A stretch of 64,000 nt of DNA from Cyclobacterium sp. 1_MG-2023 (GCF_030546805.1 NZ_JAUOPC010000016.1:48799-112798); one strand, 5' to 3'; counted from the stretch's first letter, positions 1 through 8,875 are shown. Notes: generated from the letters alone by a model not told the origin. Made by a program: numbers and translations.

Positions 1-161
1 GCAATCCAGGATTTAACGCTTATGATATGGACAGCAACCTTAGAAAGGTTTTTTATCCTGCCATTATCGGATGGACCTTATTAGGCGCTTGGATCAGTAC
101 AGTTAGGGTGAGGATTAGGCGCTTGGAAAGAAATTTAGAAGACAAATTGATCAATCAGTAA
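1..161 (+). CDS. ccmC: CcmC-like haem export protein, C-terminal end only
   Basis: The frame is open from the window edge to a TAA at 159-161 and encodes about 52 residues. It holds one hydrophobic segment (VFYPAIIGWTLLGAWI) followed by a basic tail (VRVRIRRLERNLEDK). This matches the last transmembrane helix and cytoplasmic end of CcmC/CcsA-type cytochrome c maturation membrane proteins, which present haem to CcmE. The assignment rests mainly on position: it is one base away from the ccmD-like gene and is followed by ccmE and ccmF. The start and the haem-binding WWD segment lie outside the window, so the name is an inference from context. Confidence 0.75.
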   Translation, partial: NPGFNAYDMDSNLRKVFYPAIIGWTLLGAWISTVRVRIRRLERNLEDKLINQ

Positions 162-162
162 T

Positions 163-405
163 ATGAAAAAGTTCATTATTATTTTCCTGTTTTTTATCAG
201 CTTTTTCGTAAAAGCACAGGACAAAATAGGGATTACAGAAGAGGATTACCAAAATTCCGGTGTCGAGATGGCGGATAAAATGCGTTCTGAAGGAAAAATT
301 TACGTATTAGTCAGCATAATTGGAATTGTTTTGGGAGGAATTCTCGTTTATGTGATACAAACTGACCGTAAAATCAGTGGTTTGGAGAAAAAATATAACG
401 ATTAA
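163..405 (+). CDS. ccmD: CcmD-like small membrane protein
   Basis: An 80-residue protein. Residues 1-18 look like a signal peptide or first membrane segment ending near VKAQ. A second hydrophobic helix at about 46-65 (IYVLVSIIGIVLGGILVYVI) is followed by a charged tail. Proteobacterial CcmD is a small one-helix protein that helps release holo-CcmE from CcmABC. The Bacteroidota version usually has an added N-terminal signal-like segment, as here. It begins one base after the ccmC stop and ends three bases before ccmE, so it is clearly in the operon. Sequence conservation is low, so position carries most of the identification. Confidence 0.7.
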   Translation: MKKFIIIFLFFISFFVKAQDKIGITEEDYQNSGVEMADKMRSEGKIYVLVSIIGIVLGGILVYVIQTDRKISGLEKKYND

Positions 406-408
406 ATC

Positions 409-825
409 ATGAAAAGAGGACATATTTTAGGCCTAGGCATTATTGCTGTTGCGATTGTCATCATTATCACTTCCATTGGTGATGCCAGCACATATGAAAG
501 TTTTTCTACAGCCAAAACAATGGCTTTGAATGGAAAAACGGAAGCAATTCATGTTGTGGGTCAACTTAAGAAAGGTCAAAACGGTGAAGTAGAAGGTATT
601 GAGGTGGGGGAAGACAAAACTTCTTTTACTTTCGTTATGGTAGACAATGATGGAACGGAGCAGCAGGTCTATTACAATGAACCTGTGCCCGCAGACTTTA
701 AAAGATCAGAACAAGTAGTAGTCATAGGTACATACAAATCCAAAGAAATGTTTGTGGCGGAAAAAATCTTGATGAAGTGCCCTTCAAAATACCAGGAAAC
801 TGATGTAAAACCAAGCGCATCTTGA
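409..825 (+). CDS. ccmE: Cytochrome c maturation haem chaperone CcmE, Cys-type
   Basis: A 138-residue haem chaperone that takes haem from CcmC and passes it to CcmF for attachment to apocytochrome c. It has an N-terminal membrane anchor (residues about 5-22), then an OB-fold beta barrel (about 42-122) with the typical VVGQLKKG and VVVIGTY strands. The C-terminal haem-binding motif is KCPSKY: Cys124 takes the place of the histidine of the classical HxxxY motif and Tyr128 is kept. CxxxY-type CcmE proteins are known from archaea and Desulfovibrio, in Ccm systems reported to lack CcmG and CcmH. No ccmG or ccmH follows here. The gene is three bases from ccmD and 40 bases from ccmF. Confidence 0.9.
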   Translation: MKRGHILGLGIIAVAIVIIITSIGDASTYESFSTAKTMALNGKTEAIHVVGQLKKGQNGEVEGIEVGEDKTSFTFVMVDNDGTEQQVYYNEPVPADFKRSEQVVVIGTYKSKEMFVAEKILMKCPSKYQETDVKPSAS

Positions 826-865
826 TTACTTCCTGAACTATTATCCACTCAAAAAGAACCTTATA

Positions 866-3394
866 ATGATGAATACCTTTATAGGTAACCTGGGGCATTT
901 TATGGTAATTCTGGCTTTTGTCAGTGCCTTGGTCTCAGCTGTTTCCTACTATTATTACACCCGTGCGAGTGAGTTGGATAAACCATCCTGGAGAAATTTC
1001 AGTAGAATCACCTTTTATATCCACGGATTTGCAGCGGTATCCATAGCCTTCTGTTTATTCGAAATTATCTACAACCATCGCTTTGAATACTTTTACGCCT
1101 ATTCACATTCCTCTAAAGGCCTGCCTGTACATTATATGATTTCCAGCTTCTGGGAAGGACAGGAAGGGGCATTTATCCTATGGATTTTCTGGGATGTTGT
1201 ATTAGGACTGATTATTATTCATACCAATAAATTCTGGGAAGGCCCGGTAATGTTGGTATTTGCACTCGTACAGGCCTTTTTGGTTTCCATGATATTGGGA
1301 ATTGTTATAGGCGACCTAAAAATTGGTAGCTCTCCATTTATGCTATTGCGTGAAGTTTCGGAGGCACCAATCTTTCAAATCAATCCGGAATACATTCCTG
1401 AAGACGGCACCGGTTTAAACCCATTGTTACAAAATATCTGGATGGTCATTCACCCGCCAACTTTGTTTTTGGGTTATGCCTCTACTTTGGTTCCTTTTGC
1501 ATTTTTGATTGCAGGCTTGACACTCAAGCGATATTCTGAATGGATCAGACCTGCATTGCCTTGGGCTATTTTCTCTGCCATGATCTTGGGTATGGGGATA
1601 ATTATGGGGGCCTATTGGGCCTATGTAACCTTAAATTTCGGAGGATATTGGAATTGGGATCCTGTAGAAAATGCAGTTTATGTACCATGGCTTATCATGG
1701 TGGCTGCCATACATACCATGATCACCTTCAAAAAAAGCAGTACAGCATTGAAAACATCAATGGTACTGGTAATTGCATCATTTATATTGGTATTGTATGC
1801 CACCTTCTTGGTAAGAAGCGGCGTATTGGGTGACTCTTCTGTACACTCCTTTACAGACCTAGGCCTGTCCGGACAATTACTCATTTATATGCTGTTCTTC
1901 TTGGCCATAGCCATCTTTCTTACCGTTAAAGAATGGAAACACATTCCAACTTCTGAGAAAGAGGCCTCTGTATATTCCAGAGAGTTTTGGATATTCATTG
2001 GCGCCACCACCCTTGCCTTGATGGCTTTTCAAGTAATTGTCCCAACTTCTATCCCTGCATACAATGCCTTGGTGGAAATATTTGGAGGGCTGTCAAATTT
2101 GGCTCCTCCGGCTGATCAGATAGGCTTCTATACAAAGTTCCAGCTTTGGTTTGCCGTCGCTTTGGCTTTATTAACAGGGGTTGGACAGTTTTTCTGGTGG
2201 AACAAAATGTCGAAAGACGACCTGAAAAATGCTTTGGTCACTCCATATATTATTTCTATGGTTTTGGCTGCCATAATCATTACCCTAGGCAAAGTTTACG
2301 ACATTACCTATATCGTAATTGTTCTCTCCGGGGCATTCACTATTGTAGCCAATGGTACCATTCTACTCAAATTACTAAAGGGAAAGACATTCAAGTTGGC
2401 GGGGGGATCCCTTGCCCATATTGGCTTAGGAATGATCCTGATAGGTATCATGTTTTCTTCAGGTTATTCAGATACCATTTCTATCAACATGTCAGGATTG
2501 ACTTACAAAAAGGATTGGGAAGATGACCTGAACAAGGAAAATGTACTACTTTGGATCAACAAACCACTTCAAATGAAGGACTATGAAGTCATCTACAGGG
2601 GCCGGTATAAGAAAGTAGTGGGTGTTCCGGGCTATGTTAAAGCAGACGCCATGGAATCCTTGGAAGGAATCAATGAAGCCTTGGCACTTGAAAACATTGA
2701 AGTTGATGGTAAAGCCTATTTCCAAAAAGGGGATACCTTAGATTTAGTCCTTGAGGAAAACTCCTATTTTAAGGTGGAGTACTACCAAGGCGAAGAGTTG
2801 AAATTCACGCTTTTCCCAATGTCACAGCCAAACCCAACCATGGGCTTGATCTCATCTCCGGACTCCAAAAAATATTTGACCAAAGACCTTTACACCCATG
2901 TATCGGCCATCAATGATTACGAAGAACCGGAATGGAATGACGACCAATTCATTAATGCAGCTCCTGGGGAGCAATTCTTTATCAATGACTTTGTTACCCA
3001 GTTTGAAAGTGCAGATGTAGTCAATGAAATTGATGGAGTGGCTTTAGAGGAGGGTGACATTGCTGTAAAAGCGGTGCTTAGCATAATGGATTATGATGTT
3101 AAGAAGGAACTGTCTCCTGTGTTTTTGATCCGTGGAAATCAAGTAGGTAAAATTGATTATATAGACCATGACCTAGGCATCAAGGTGGAAGTGGATAATA
3201 TTGTTCCGGAAGAAAACAAATTTGTATTTAAGGTCAATACTTATCAAAAAGACTACGTTGTAATGAAAGCAGCAGTAAAACCAATGATCAATGTATTATG
3301 GCTTGGTACTGTCATTATGCTGATTGGTTTTTCGGTAGCCATTTATAGAAGATTTGATGAATTCCAAAAGATGAAAGCAAAAGGCCTGGAATAA
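866..3394 (+). CDS. ccmF: Cytochrome c haem lyase subunit CcmF
   Basis: An 842-residue polytopic inner membrane protein that attaches haem from CcmE to the CxxCH motif of apocytochromes. Many hydrophobic helices fill residues 1-520. The tryptophan-rich WWD-type haem-handling motif GGYWNWDP lies at 259-266, next to a conserved VIHPP segment near 195. A large soluble domain (about 535-800) is followed by a last transmembrane helix (about 810-830). It is longer than E. coli CcmF (about 650), mainly through this C-terminal periplasmic domain. ATGATG gives two possible starts one codon apart. The gene ends the operon, with an intrinsic terminator 29 bases downstream. Confidence 0.93.
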   Translation: MMNTFIGNLGHFMVILAFVSALVSAVSYYYYTRASELDKPSWRNFSRITFYIHGFAAVSIAFCLFEIIYNHRFEYFYAYSHSSKGLPVHYMISSFWEGQEGAFILWIFWDVVLGLIIIHTNKFWEGPVMLVFALVQAFLVSMILGIVIGDLKIGSSPFMLLREVSEAPIFQINPEYIPEDGTGLNPLLQNIWMVIHPPTLFLGYASTLVPFAFLIAGLTLKRYSEWIRPALPWAIFSAMILGMGIIMGAYWAYVTLNFGGYWNWDPVENAVYVPWLIMVAAIHTMITFKKSSTALKTSMVLVIASFILVLYATFLVRSGVLGDSSVHSFTDLGLSGQLLIYMLFFLAIAIFLTVKEWKHIPTSEKEASVYSREFWIFIGATTLALMAFQVIVPTSIPAYNALVEIFGGLSNLAPPADQIGFYTKFQLWFAVALALLTGVGQFFWWNKMSKDDLKNALVTPYIISMVLAAIIITLGKVYDITYIVIVLSGAFTIVANGTILLKLLKGKTFKLAGGSLAHIGLGMILIGIMFSSGYSDTISINMSGLTYKKDWEDDLNKENVLLWINKPLQMKDYEVIYRGRYKKVVGVPGYVKADAMESLEGINEALALENIEVDGKAYFQKGDTLDLVLEENSYFKVEYYQGEELKFTLFPMSQPNPTMGLISSPDSKKYLTKDLYTHVSAINDYEEPEWNDDQFINAAPGEQFFINDFVTQFESADVVNEIDGVALEEGDIAVKAVLSIMDYDVKKELSPVFLIRGNQVGKIDYIDHDLGIKVEVDNIVPEENKFVFKVNTYQKDYVVMKAAVKPMINVLWLGTVIMLIGFSVAIYRRFDEFQKMKAKGLE

Positions 3395-3422
3395 CGGCTG
3401 TTAAATAAAAGGTTTAAATTTT

Positions 3423-3455
3423 AACCCCTAATTAACATTAGGGGTTATTTTTTTA
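3423..3455 (+). terminator. Intrinsic terminator after ccmF
   Basis: A perfect 10-bp stem (AACCCCTAAT / ATTAGGGGTT) with a TAAC loop is followed by ATTTTTTTAT. It lies 29 bases after the ccmF stop and 14 bases before the next start codon, so it ends the ccm transcript. Confidence 0.9.
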
Positions 3456-3468
3456 TAAATTTATACAC

Positions 3469-4251
3469 ATGAAGCTTACGGTATCGGTCATAGGAACGGG
3501 AAATGTAGCCTGGCATCTATCTTCTGCATTAGAAAATGCAGGACATGAGGTTTTGGAAATTTATGGCAGAGATATCCATAAAGCCAACCAGCTTGCCTCA
3601 AGGCTTTATGCAACAGAAGCTCAAGATCATCTTGATTTTACTGAAAGCCATGCCAAGCTTTTCATTATTGCAGTAAGCGACCAAGCTGTATCCTCTGTAG
3701 CAGAAGCTATTTTACTACCTGAGGAGAGTATCTTGGTGCATACCAGCGGTACATTGGCTTTGGATATTTTATCCTACAGTTCAGCAGATTATACCGGTAT
3801 TTTATATCCTTTACAAGGATTTACTAAAACCAGAGAATTATCATTTGAAGAAGTACCTTTTCTTTTGGAGTCTGGAGATAAAGGGACTTTGAAAACATTA
3901 AAAAAACTTTGCAAAAGCCTTAAATCCCCTGCTTATGAAATCCGATCCAAAGAGCGCAAATCAATACATGTAGCAGCGGTATTCGCCGCCAATTTCACCA
4001 ACCACATGATCTATTTGGCGCAATCCATTATGAATCGGCACGACTTAGATTTTAATATTTTAAAACCGCTGATTATTGAGCAAATGAATAAAACACTCCA
4101 ATTAGGTGCAGCTGATGCTCAAACAGGACCGGCAATAAGAGACGATATTGATACGATGGAAAATCACCACGATTTCTTGGCCTACGATGAACAGCTTGCA
4201 GAGATTTACAGAAGTATTTCTCAGAGCATTATGGACAGGGAAGAACTTTAA
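3469..4251 (+). CDS. DUF2520 / Rossmann-fold oxidoreductase-like protein
   Basis: A 260-residue protein. The N-terminus has a Rossmann nucleotide-binding motif (VIGTGNVAWHLSSAL, residues 7-21), as in the F420/NADP oxidoreductase and 6-phosphogluconate dehydrogenase superfamily. The middle keeps the VHTSGTLALD and GILYPLQGFT motifs typical of the Rossmann plus DUF2520 family, and the C-terminal half is helical (HVAAVFAANFTNHM). The family is widespread in Bacteroidota, but its substrate is unknown to me. It starts right after the ccm terminator and is followed 92 bases later by ubiA on the same strand. A general NAD(P)-binding role is safe; any particular reaction would be a guess. Confidence 0.8.
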   Translation: MKLTVSVIGTGNVAWHLSSALENAGHEVLEIYGRDIHKANQLASRLYATEAQDHLDFTESHAKLFIIAVSDQAVSSVAEAILLPEESILVHTSGTLALDILSYSSADYTGILYPLQGFTKTRELSFEEVPFLLESGDKGTLKTLKKLCKSLKSPAYEIRSKERKSIHVAAVFAANFTNHMIYLAQSIMNRHDLDFNILKPLIIEQMNKTLQLGAADAQTGPAIRDDIDTMENHHDFLAYDEQLAEIYRSISQSIMDREEL

Positions 4252-4343
4252 ACACTGTCTCCCAATTCATTGCACCCAACAATAACCCATATAAAATTTG
4301 ACCATATTACCTTGATTGAATGTAATCTCATTAGTTTTGTAAC

Positions 4344-5216
4344 ATGAAAAATCCAAAGGCGTCACCTGTTTTTACTTTTGGGGGGTTTGTAAAGATTATC
4401 CGTCTAGAAAACCTACTTCTAGTTGCCTTTGCACAATTAATGACCGCGTTCTTTTTGGTGGGCACAACCAAATCCGGCCTACCTGTTTTAGAAGATTATC
4501 ACCTCTACTTGCTGATTATATCTACTGTAATTCTTACGGCTTCAGGTTATATGATCAATGATTATTATGATGTTAAAATTGATTATGTAAATAGACCTAA
4601 GGCAGTTGTGATTGGCAAGGGCATGAAAAGGAGAATGGTAATGATCCTTCATACAATAATGAATTTTATAGGCATATTGATTGGTACAGTGGTCCACCCT
4701 AAAATTGGTGCCATCACCTTTGTTGCTGCCTTTTTATTGTGGCTCTATAGTAACACCCTCAAACGCTTGCCCTTCATTGGTAACTTGACAGTAGCTTCCT
4801 TAACCGGTCTTGCCATTTGGATTGTTGGTATTTATTATCAAAAATCTGAATTATTAATCCTCACCTATGCATTATTCGCCTTTTTCATTAACTTAATGCG
4901 AGAGATCCTAAAGGATATTGAGGATCGAAATGGAGATAGGAAGCATGGATGTAAGACCTTACCCATTGTCCTGGGATTTAGGAAAACCAAAACCATAATA
5001 TTTATTATTGCTTTCTTTTTTGTGGCCTCTATTTTATTTGTCACTTTCAAAATTAATGAACCGCAACTCTTTCTTTATTTCGGTGCCTTAAGTTTACTGT
5101 TCATCTTCTTTATGGTGAAAATTTATAAGGCAGATCGAAAATCTCATTTTACTGAATTGAGTACCATTTCAAAAATTCTTATGCTCACAGGTATACTGAG
5201 CATGGGGTTTCTATAA
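4344..5216 (+). CDS. UbiA-family prenyltransferase
   Basis: A 290-residue integral membrane prenyltransferase with about eight hydrophobic helices. Both aspartate-rich motifs that bind Mg and prenyl diphosphate are present: NDYYDVKID beginning at Asn72, and DIEDRNGD at 191-198. Members transfer a prenyl chain to an aromatic or glycerol-phosphate acceptor. Bacteroidota copies of this type are often annotated as geranylgeranylglycerol-phosphate geranylgeranyltransferase, but menaquinone (MenA) and haem O (CyoE) enzymes share the motifs. The acceptor cannot be decided from the sequence alone. It is separated by 92 bases from the DUF2520 gene and by 24 bases from the downstream lipoprotein gene. 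Confidence 0.85.
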   Translation: MKNPKASPVFTFGGFVKIIRLENLLLVAFAQLMTAFFLVGTTKSGLPVLEDYHLYLLIISTVILTASGYMINDYYDVKIDYVNRPKAVVIGKGMKRRMVMILHTIMNFIGILIGTVVHPKIGAITFVAAFLLWLYSNTLKRLPFIGNLTVASLTGLAIWIVGIYYQKSELLILTYALFAFFINLMREILKDIEDRNGDRKHGCKTLPIVLGFRKTKTIIFIIAFFFVASILFVTFKINEPQLFLYFGALSLLFIFFMVKIYKADRKSHFTELSTISKILMLTGILSMGFL

Positions 5217-5240
5217 TCACTAATTCAAAACTTATTAACC

Positions 5241-6194
5241 ATGAAAAACAACCTTCTAATCCTATTTCTAATCACTTTGCCTTTGCTTTTTTCTTCTTGC
5301 TCGGGAAGTGAAAATCAATCCGACACAGAGGCAGAAGCCCTCACCGAAGAAAAACCAAAACTTTTCCCTGACGAAATTACAAAATTCACACCCCTACCTG
5401 AAAACCCAATTTTTACAGCTGCAAATGAAGGAGACTGGGATAGTGGCATAAGAGAAAGAGGTTTTATCATGAAAGAAGAAGACGGCTATCATATGTGGTA
5501 CACCGGCTTTGATAAATATGATGATAACAGGATGCTCAAATTAGGCTATGCTTTCTCGGAAGACGGCATTGAATGGACACGTTATAAAGACAATCCTATT
5601 TTTAGTGAAAGTTGGGTGGAAGACATGATGGTGTGGAAAGAAGATGGAGTTTATTATATGTTTGCAGAAGGAAGGGGAGATATTGCCAAAATGCTAACCT
5701 CTACAGACCGAATCCACTGGGAAAACCAAGGAGACATTGATATAAGAAAAGTGGATGGCAGTCCGATAAGTGACGGACCTTACGGAACACCTACAGTATG
5801 GGTAGAAGATGGAGTATGGTATCTTTTTTACGAACGAGGAGATCTGGGCATCTGGCTGGCCACCTCAAAGGACCGGAAGGTATGGACAAATGTTCAGGAT
5901 GACCCAATCATTAAAATCGGTCCCGAAGCTTATGACAAGTATGGGGTGGCTGTAAATAAAGTAATCAAATATCAAGGCAACTATTACGCTTATTACCATG
6001 CCACATCATTAGAGGACTGGAGTGATTGGACAATGAATATGGCAGTATCTCCGGACTTAAAGACTTGGACAAAATACTCAGAAAACCCAATCATGGGTGA
6101 CAATAAATCCAGTGGTTTTCCTGTATATGATGGAGAAAAATTCAGGTTTTACACCATGCATCCTGAGGTAGTTATCCATTACCCTAGCAAATAA
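5241..6194 (+). CDS. Lipoprotein with glycosyl hydrolase 43/32-like beta-propeller
   Basis: A 317-residue lipoprotein: signal peptide 1-19, lipobox LFSSC with the lipidated residue at Cys20, then an acidic linker to about residue 45. The body shows repeats typical of five-bladed beta-propeller glycosidases of the GH43/GH32/GH62/GH68 group: GYHMWYTGF, LKLGYAFSEDGIEWTR, VYYMFAEG, VWYLFYERGD and NPI(F/M) at blade ends. Such proteins usually act on arabinan, xylan or fructan side chains. No polysaccharide utilisation genes (SusC/SusD) are adjacent, so the substrate is open and the fold may serve only for sugar binding. The start is fixed by the signal peptide. Confidence 0.75.
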   Translation: MKNNLLILFLITLPLLFSSCSGSENQSDTEAEALTEEKPKLFPDEITKFTPLPENPIFTAANEGDWDSGIRERGFIMKEEDGYHMWYTGFDKYDDNRMLKLGYAFSEDGIEWTRYKDNPIFSESWVEDMMVWKEDGVYYMFAEGRGDIAKMLTSTDRIHWENQGDIDIRKVDGSPISDGPYGTPTVWVEDGVWYLFYERGDLGIWLATSKDRKVWTNVQDDPIIKIGPEAYDKYGVAVNKVIKYQGNYYAYYHATSLEDWSDWTMNMAVSPDLKTWTKYSENPIMGDNKSSGFPVYDGEKFRFYTMHPEVVIHYPSK

Positions 6195-6276
6195 GATTTA
6201 TTTAAGTTCGCAATTATGGGATTGAGATTAAAGATTACTTTGTAATTTTACAAAAAGGAATAAAACCAATTGAACA

Positions 6277-6834
6277 TTGAAAAACATTGCCATTCTCGCT
6301 TCCGGTAGCGGTTCAAATGCAGAGAAAATTATCAATCATTTTCAGGGCTCTACCAAAGCTCGCATTTCATTAATTGCGTCAAATAAAAAGGCCGCCTATG
6401 TGCTTGAAAGAGCGAAAAAGCATGGTGTTCCCTCCCATACTTTCACCAAAGCGGAGCTGGAAAGCGGCAAACTTACCGAACTCCTTATCAATCAAAAAAC
6501 TGACTTTGTGGTGCTTGCAGGCTTCTTGCTTCAAATCCCTGAAGATTTAATCAAAGCTTTTCCCAATCAAATGGTTAATATTCATCCTGCCTTATTGCCA
6601 AAATATGGGGGGCGGGGTATGTATGGAGACAATGTTCACAAGGCTGTTAAAGCTGCAGAGGAAAAGGAAACAGGAATTACCATCCACCTCGTCAATGAAA
6701 ACTATGATGAGGGGAAAATTATCTTTCAAACGGCTGTAAAAATAGATAAAACAGATACCCCGGAACAAATTGCTGAAAAAGTCCATGTTCTGGAACATAA
6801 ATACTATCCAAAAATCATTGAAAGTCTGATTTAA
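6277..6834 (+). CDS. purN: Phosphoribosylglycinamide formyltransferase PurN, TTG start
   Basis: A 185-residue enzyme that transfers the formyl group of 10-formyl-THF to GAR, step 3 of purine synthesis. It has the N-terminal phosphate-binding segment IAILASGSGSN, and the catalytic residues Asn101 and His103 (NIHPALLPKY) and Asp144 (NENYDEGK), spaced as in E. coli PurN. The start is TTG at 6277: an in-frame TGA lies at 6271-6273 and no ATG precedes the glycine-rich motif, so TTG is the only workable start. A promoter-like TAACTTTG at 6849-6856 separates it from purH, but the two genes probably work together. Confidence 0.95.
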   Translation: MKNIAILASGSGSNAEKIINHFQGSTKARISLIASNKKAAYVLERAKKHGVPSHTFTKAELESGKLTELLINQKTDFVVLAGFLLQIPEDLIKAFPNQMVNIHPALLPKYGGRGMYGDNVHKAVKAAEEKETGITIHLVNENYDEGKIIFQTAVKIDKTDTPEQIAEKVHVLEHKYYPKIIESLI

Positions 6835-6956
6835 TGCCTTGATTTTCCTAACTTTGTCACTTCATAAAGTTAAGTTCAAAAGTAAACACCAAACAATTCC
6901 CTTTTCTATCAATTTATCTTAATATAAAAATTTAGAGATAGAACTGAATATAAAAA

Positions 6957-6970
6957 ATTACTATAGTAAT
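6957..6970. promoter_or_regulatory. Palindrome overlapping the purH start codon
   Basis: ATTACTATAGTAAT is a perfect 14-bp palindrome whose last two bases are the A and T of the purH ATG (6969-6971). It could be an operator or a weak RNA hairpin limiting translation. In AT-rich DNA it could also be chance. Confidence 0.3.
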
Positions 6971-8495
6971 GGCTGAAAAAAAAATACAATCTGCGCTTAT
7001 CTCGGTATATTATAAAGACAACCTGGAACCGATCATTGAACAGTTAAAAAACCAGGGAGTAACCATCTATTCTACCGGTGGTACCCAGAAATTTATCGAA
7101 GACCAAGGTGCTGATGTAATCCCTGTAGAAGAGTTGACGGGCTACCCTTCCATATTTGGAGGTAGAGTAAAAACACTTCATCCTAAAGTTTTTGGAGGCA
7201 TATTGCACAGAAGAGACAATAAAGGAGATATAGGGCAGGCCGAAGAATATGGTATTCCGGCTATTGACTTAGTAATTGTAGATCTTTACCCGTTTGAAGA
7301 GACTGTAGCCTCCGGGGCATCTGAGGAAGACATCATTGAAAAGATCGACATTGGAGGCATCGCTTTAATTAGGGCAGCAGCCAAGAACTTCAAAGATGTA
7401 ACCATCATAGCTTCCAAGTCTCAATATGGTGAATTAGAAGATAAACTAAAAAACCAAGATGGAGCACTTTCATTGGCAGACCGCAAGTATTTTGCTGCGC
7501 AAGCTTTTAAAGTTTCTTCCAATTATGACACACATATATTCAACTATTTTAATCAGGAGGAAAATATACCTGCATTAAAAATTAGTGAAGAATCTGCCAA
7601 AGATTTAAGGTATGGAGAAAACCCACACCAAGAAGCACGTTTCTATGGTGACATCAATGCCTTATTTGACCAATTAAATGGCAAAGAATTGTCCTTTAAT
7701 AATTTGGTGGATGTGGATGCTGCTGTTTCCCTAATTGCAGAATTCCAAGAAGAGACTGCTTTTGCCATCCTTAAGCACACCAATGCCTGTGGTGTTGCTC
7801 TCGGAGAAAGTGTAAAAGAAGCCTATGATAAAGCTTTTGCTGCTGACACGATTTCTGCCTTCGGTGGGGTGTTGATTACCAATAAAACGGTGGACTTGGC
7901 TGCGGCTGAAGCCATGCACAGCTTGTTTTTTGAAGTATTAATAGCGCCTGATTTTGACCAAGATGCTTTGGATTTGCTCAAAGGAAAGAAAAATAGAATC
8001 CTTTTGAAGCAAAAAATGAATATCGAAGGGACAAAGCAAGTTAAAACATTATTGAATGGATTTGTGGAACAGGACAAGGACCTGAAAACAGAATCTAAAG
8101 ATCAATTTAAGGTCGTAACCAAGCTCTCTCCAACAGAGGCTGAAAAGGACGCTTTGGTATTTGCTTTAAAGATCTGTAAACATACCAAATCAAACACCAT
8201 TATTCTAAGTAACCACGACCAGCTATTTTCTAGTGGTGTAGGACAGACCAGTAGAGTAGATGCATTGAAACAAGCCATAGAAAAAGCAAAAGCTTTTGGT
8301 TTTGACCTTAAAGGAGCGGTAATGGCATCTGATGCATTTTTCCCTTTCCCAGATTGTGTAGAAATCGCAGGTAATGAAGGTATATCAGCAGTGGTACAGC
8401 CCGGAGGTTCTATCAAAGACAAGGACAGTATTGCTTATTGTGATGCCAACGGCATGAGCATGGTGATGACAGGCGTCAGACATTTTAAACATTAA
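6969..8495 (+). CDS. purH: Bifunctional AICAR transformylase / IMP cyclohydrolase PurH
   Basis: A 508-residue enzyme for the last two steps of IMP synthesis. The N-terminal IMP cyclohydrolase domain (about 1-190) has STGGTQKFIEDQG and the GGRVKTLHPKVFGGIL motif. The C-terminal AICAR transformylase domain (about 200-508) has DLRYGENPHQEA, AILKHTNACGVA (with the catalytic Lys-His pair) and PFPDCVE near the end. The length is normal for the family. It lies 134 bases after purN on the same strand and is followed by two hairpins. A 14-bp palindrome overlaps its start codon. Confidence 0.96.
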   Translation: MAEKKIQSALISVYYKDNLEPIIEQLKNQGVTIYSTGGTQKFIEDQGADVIPVEELTGYPSIFGGRVKTLHPKVFGGILHRRDNKGDIGQAEEYGIPAIDLVIVDLYPFEETVASGASEEDIIEKIDIGGIALIRAAAKNFKDVTIIASKSQYGELEDKLKNQDGALSLADRKYFAAQAFKVSSNYDTHIFNYFNQEENIPALKISEESAKDLRYGENPHQEARFYGDINALFDQLNGKELSFNNLVDVDAAVSLIAEFQEETAFAILKHTNACGVALGESVKEAYDKAFAADTISAFGGVLITNKTVDLAAAEAMHSLFFEVLIAPDFDQDALDLLKGKKNRILLKQKMNIEGTKQVKTLLNGFVEQDKDLKTESKDQFKVVTKLSPTEAEKDALVFALKICKHTKSNTIILSNHDQLFSSGVGQTSRVDALKQAIEKAKAFGFDLKGAVMASDAFFPFPDCVEIAGNEGISAVVQPGGSIKDKDSIAYCDANGMSMVMTGVRHFKH

Positions 8496-8501
8496 TTGAA
8501 A

Positions 8502-8540
8502 ATAATCCTCTTTGCATTGGATGCCAAGAGGATTATTTAT
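8502..8540 (+). terminator. First hairpin after purH
   Basis: An 11-bp perfect stem (8502-8512 ATAATCCTCTT with 8526-8536 AAGAGGATTAT) and a 13-base loop, followed by a short T-rich stretch. It starts 7 bases after the purH stop. Confidence 0.65.
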
Positions 8541-8548
8541 TGGATTCA

Positions 8549-8583
8549 ACTGGAAAATACAGTTTTCCAGTGTTTTTCCTTTT
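8549..8583 (+). terminator. Second hairpin after purH
   Basis: A 9-bp stem (ACTGGAAAA / TTTTCCAGT, 8549-8557 and 8563-8571) with a 5-base loop, followed by GTTTTTCCTTTT. It is a second, tandem terminator that insulates mreB from purH. Confidence 0.65.
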
Positions 8584-8875
8584 ACATTGCCGGTATATTA
8601 GGTCCGGTAAATAACAAAGGAAAAACGAATTTAAAATAAGGCTTGAAAGCTCCTGAAATTAGCCTATATTAAGGTTGAGGGATGAAAGGAATATGGAGGG
8701 GTAAGAAATTGCAGTTTTCCCAGTTAATCATAGCATAACTATTGCTTAATTCGTGATAAATCTGATAATAACGCCTCGCCGGAACTTGGAACTTAAGCCA
8801 GCTTCGGATATTTATTCGGATTTAATTGCGTTAAATTTAAAGTAACAATAATCATTTAATTTAGAACAGATCAAA
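8584..8875 (+). other. Untranslated region upstream of mreB
   Basis: About 290 bases without a convincing gene between the purH terminators and mreB. It should contain the mreB operon promoter, but I see no clean TAnnTTTG box at a useful distance. A small open frame (8682-8738, 18 codons) has no supporting signal. Confidence 0.5.

Noticed and set aside
4332..4339. TAGTTTTG promoter-like box before ubiA
   Set aside because: It ends only four bases before the ATG, so transcription would start at or inside the start codon; too weak to list as a promoter.
8682..8738. 18-codon frame upstream of mreB as a regulatory leader peptide
   Set aside because: No special codon content, no terminator between it and mreB, and no sign of conservation.
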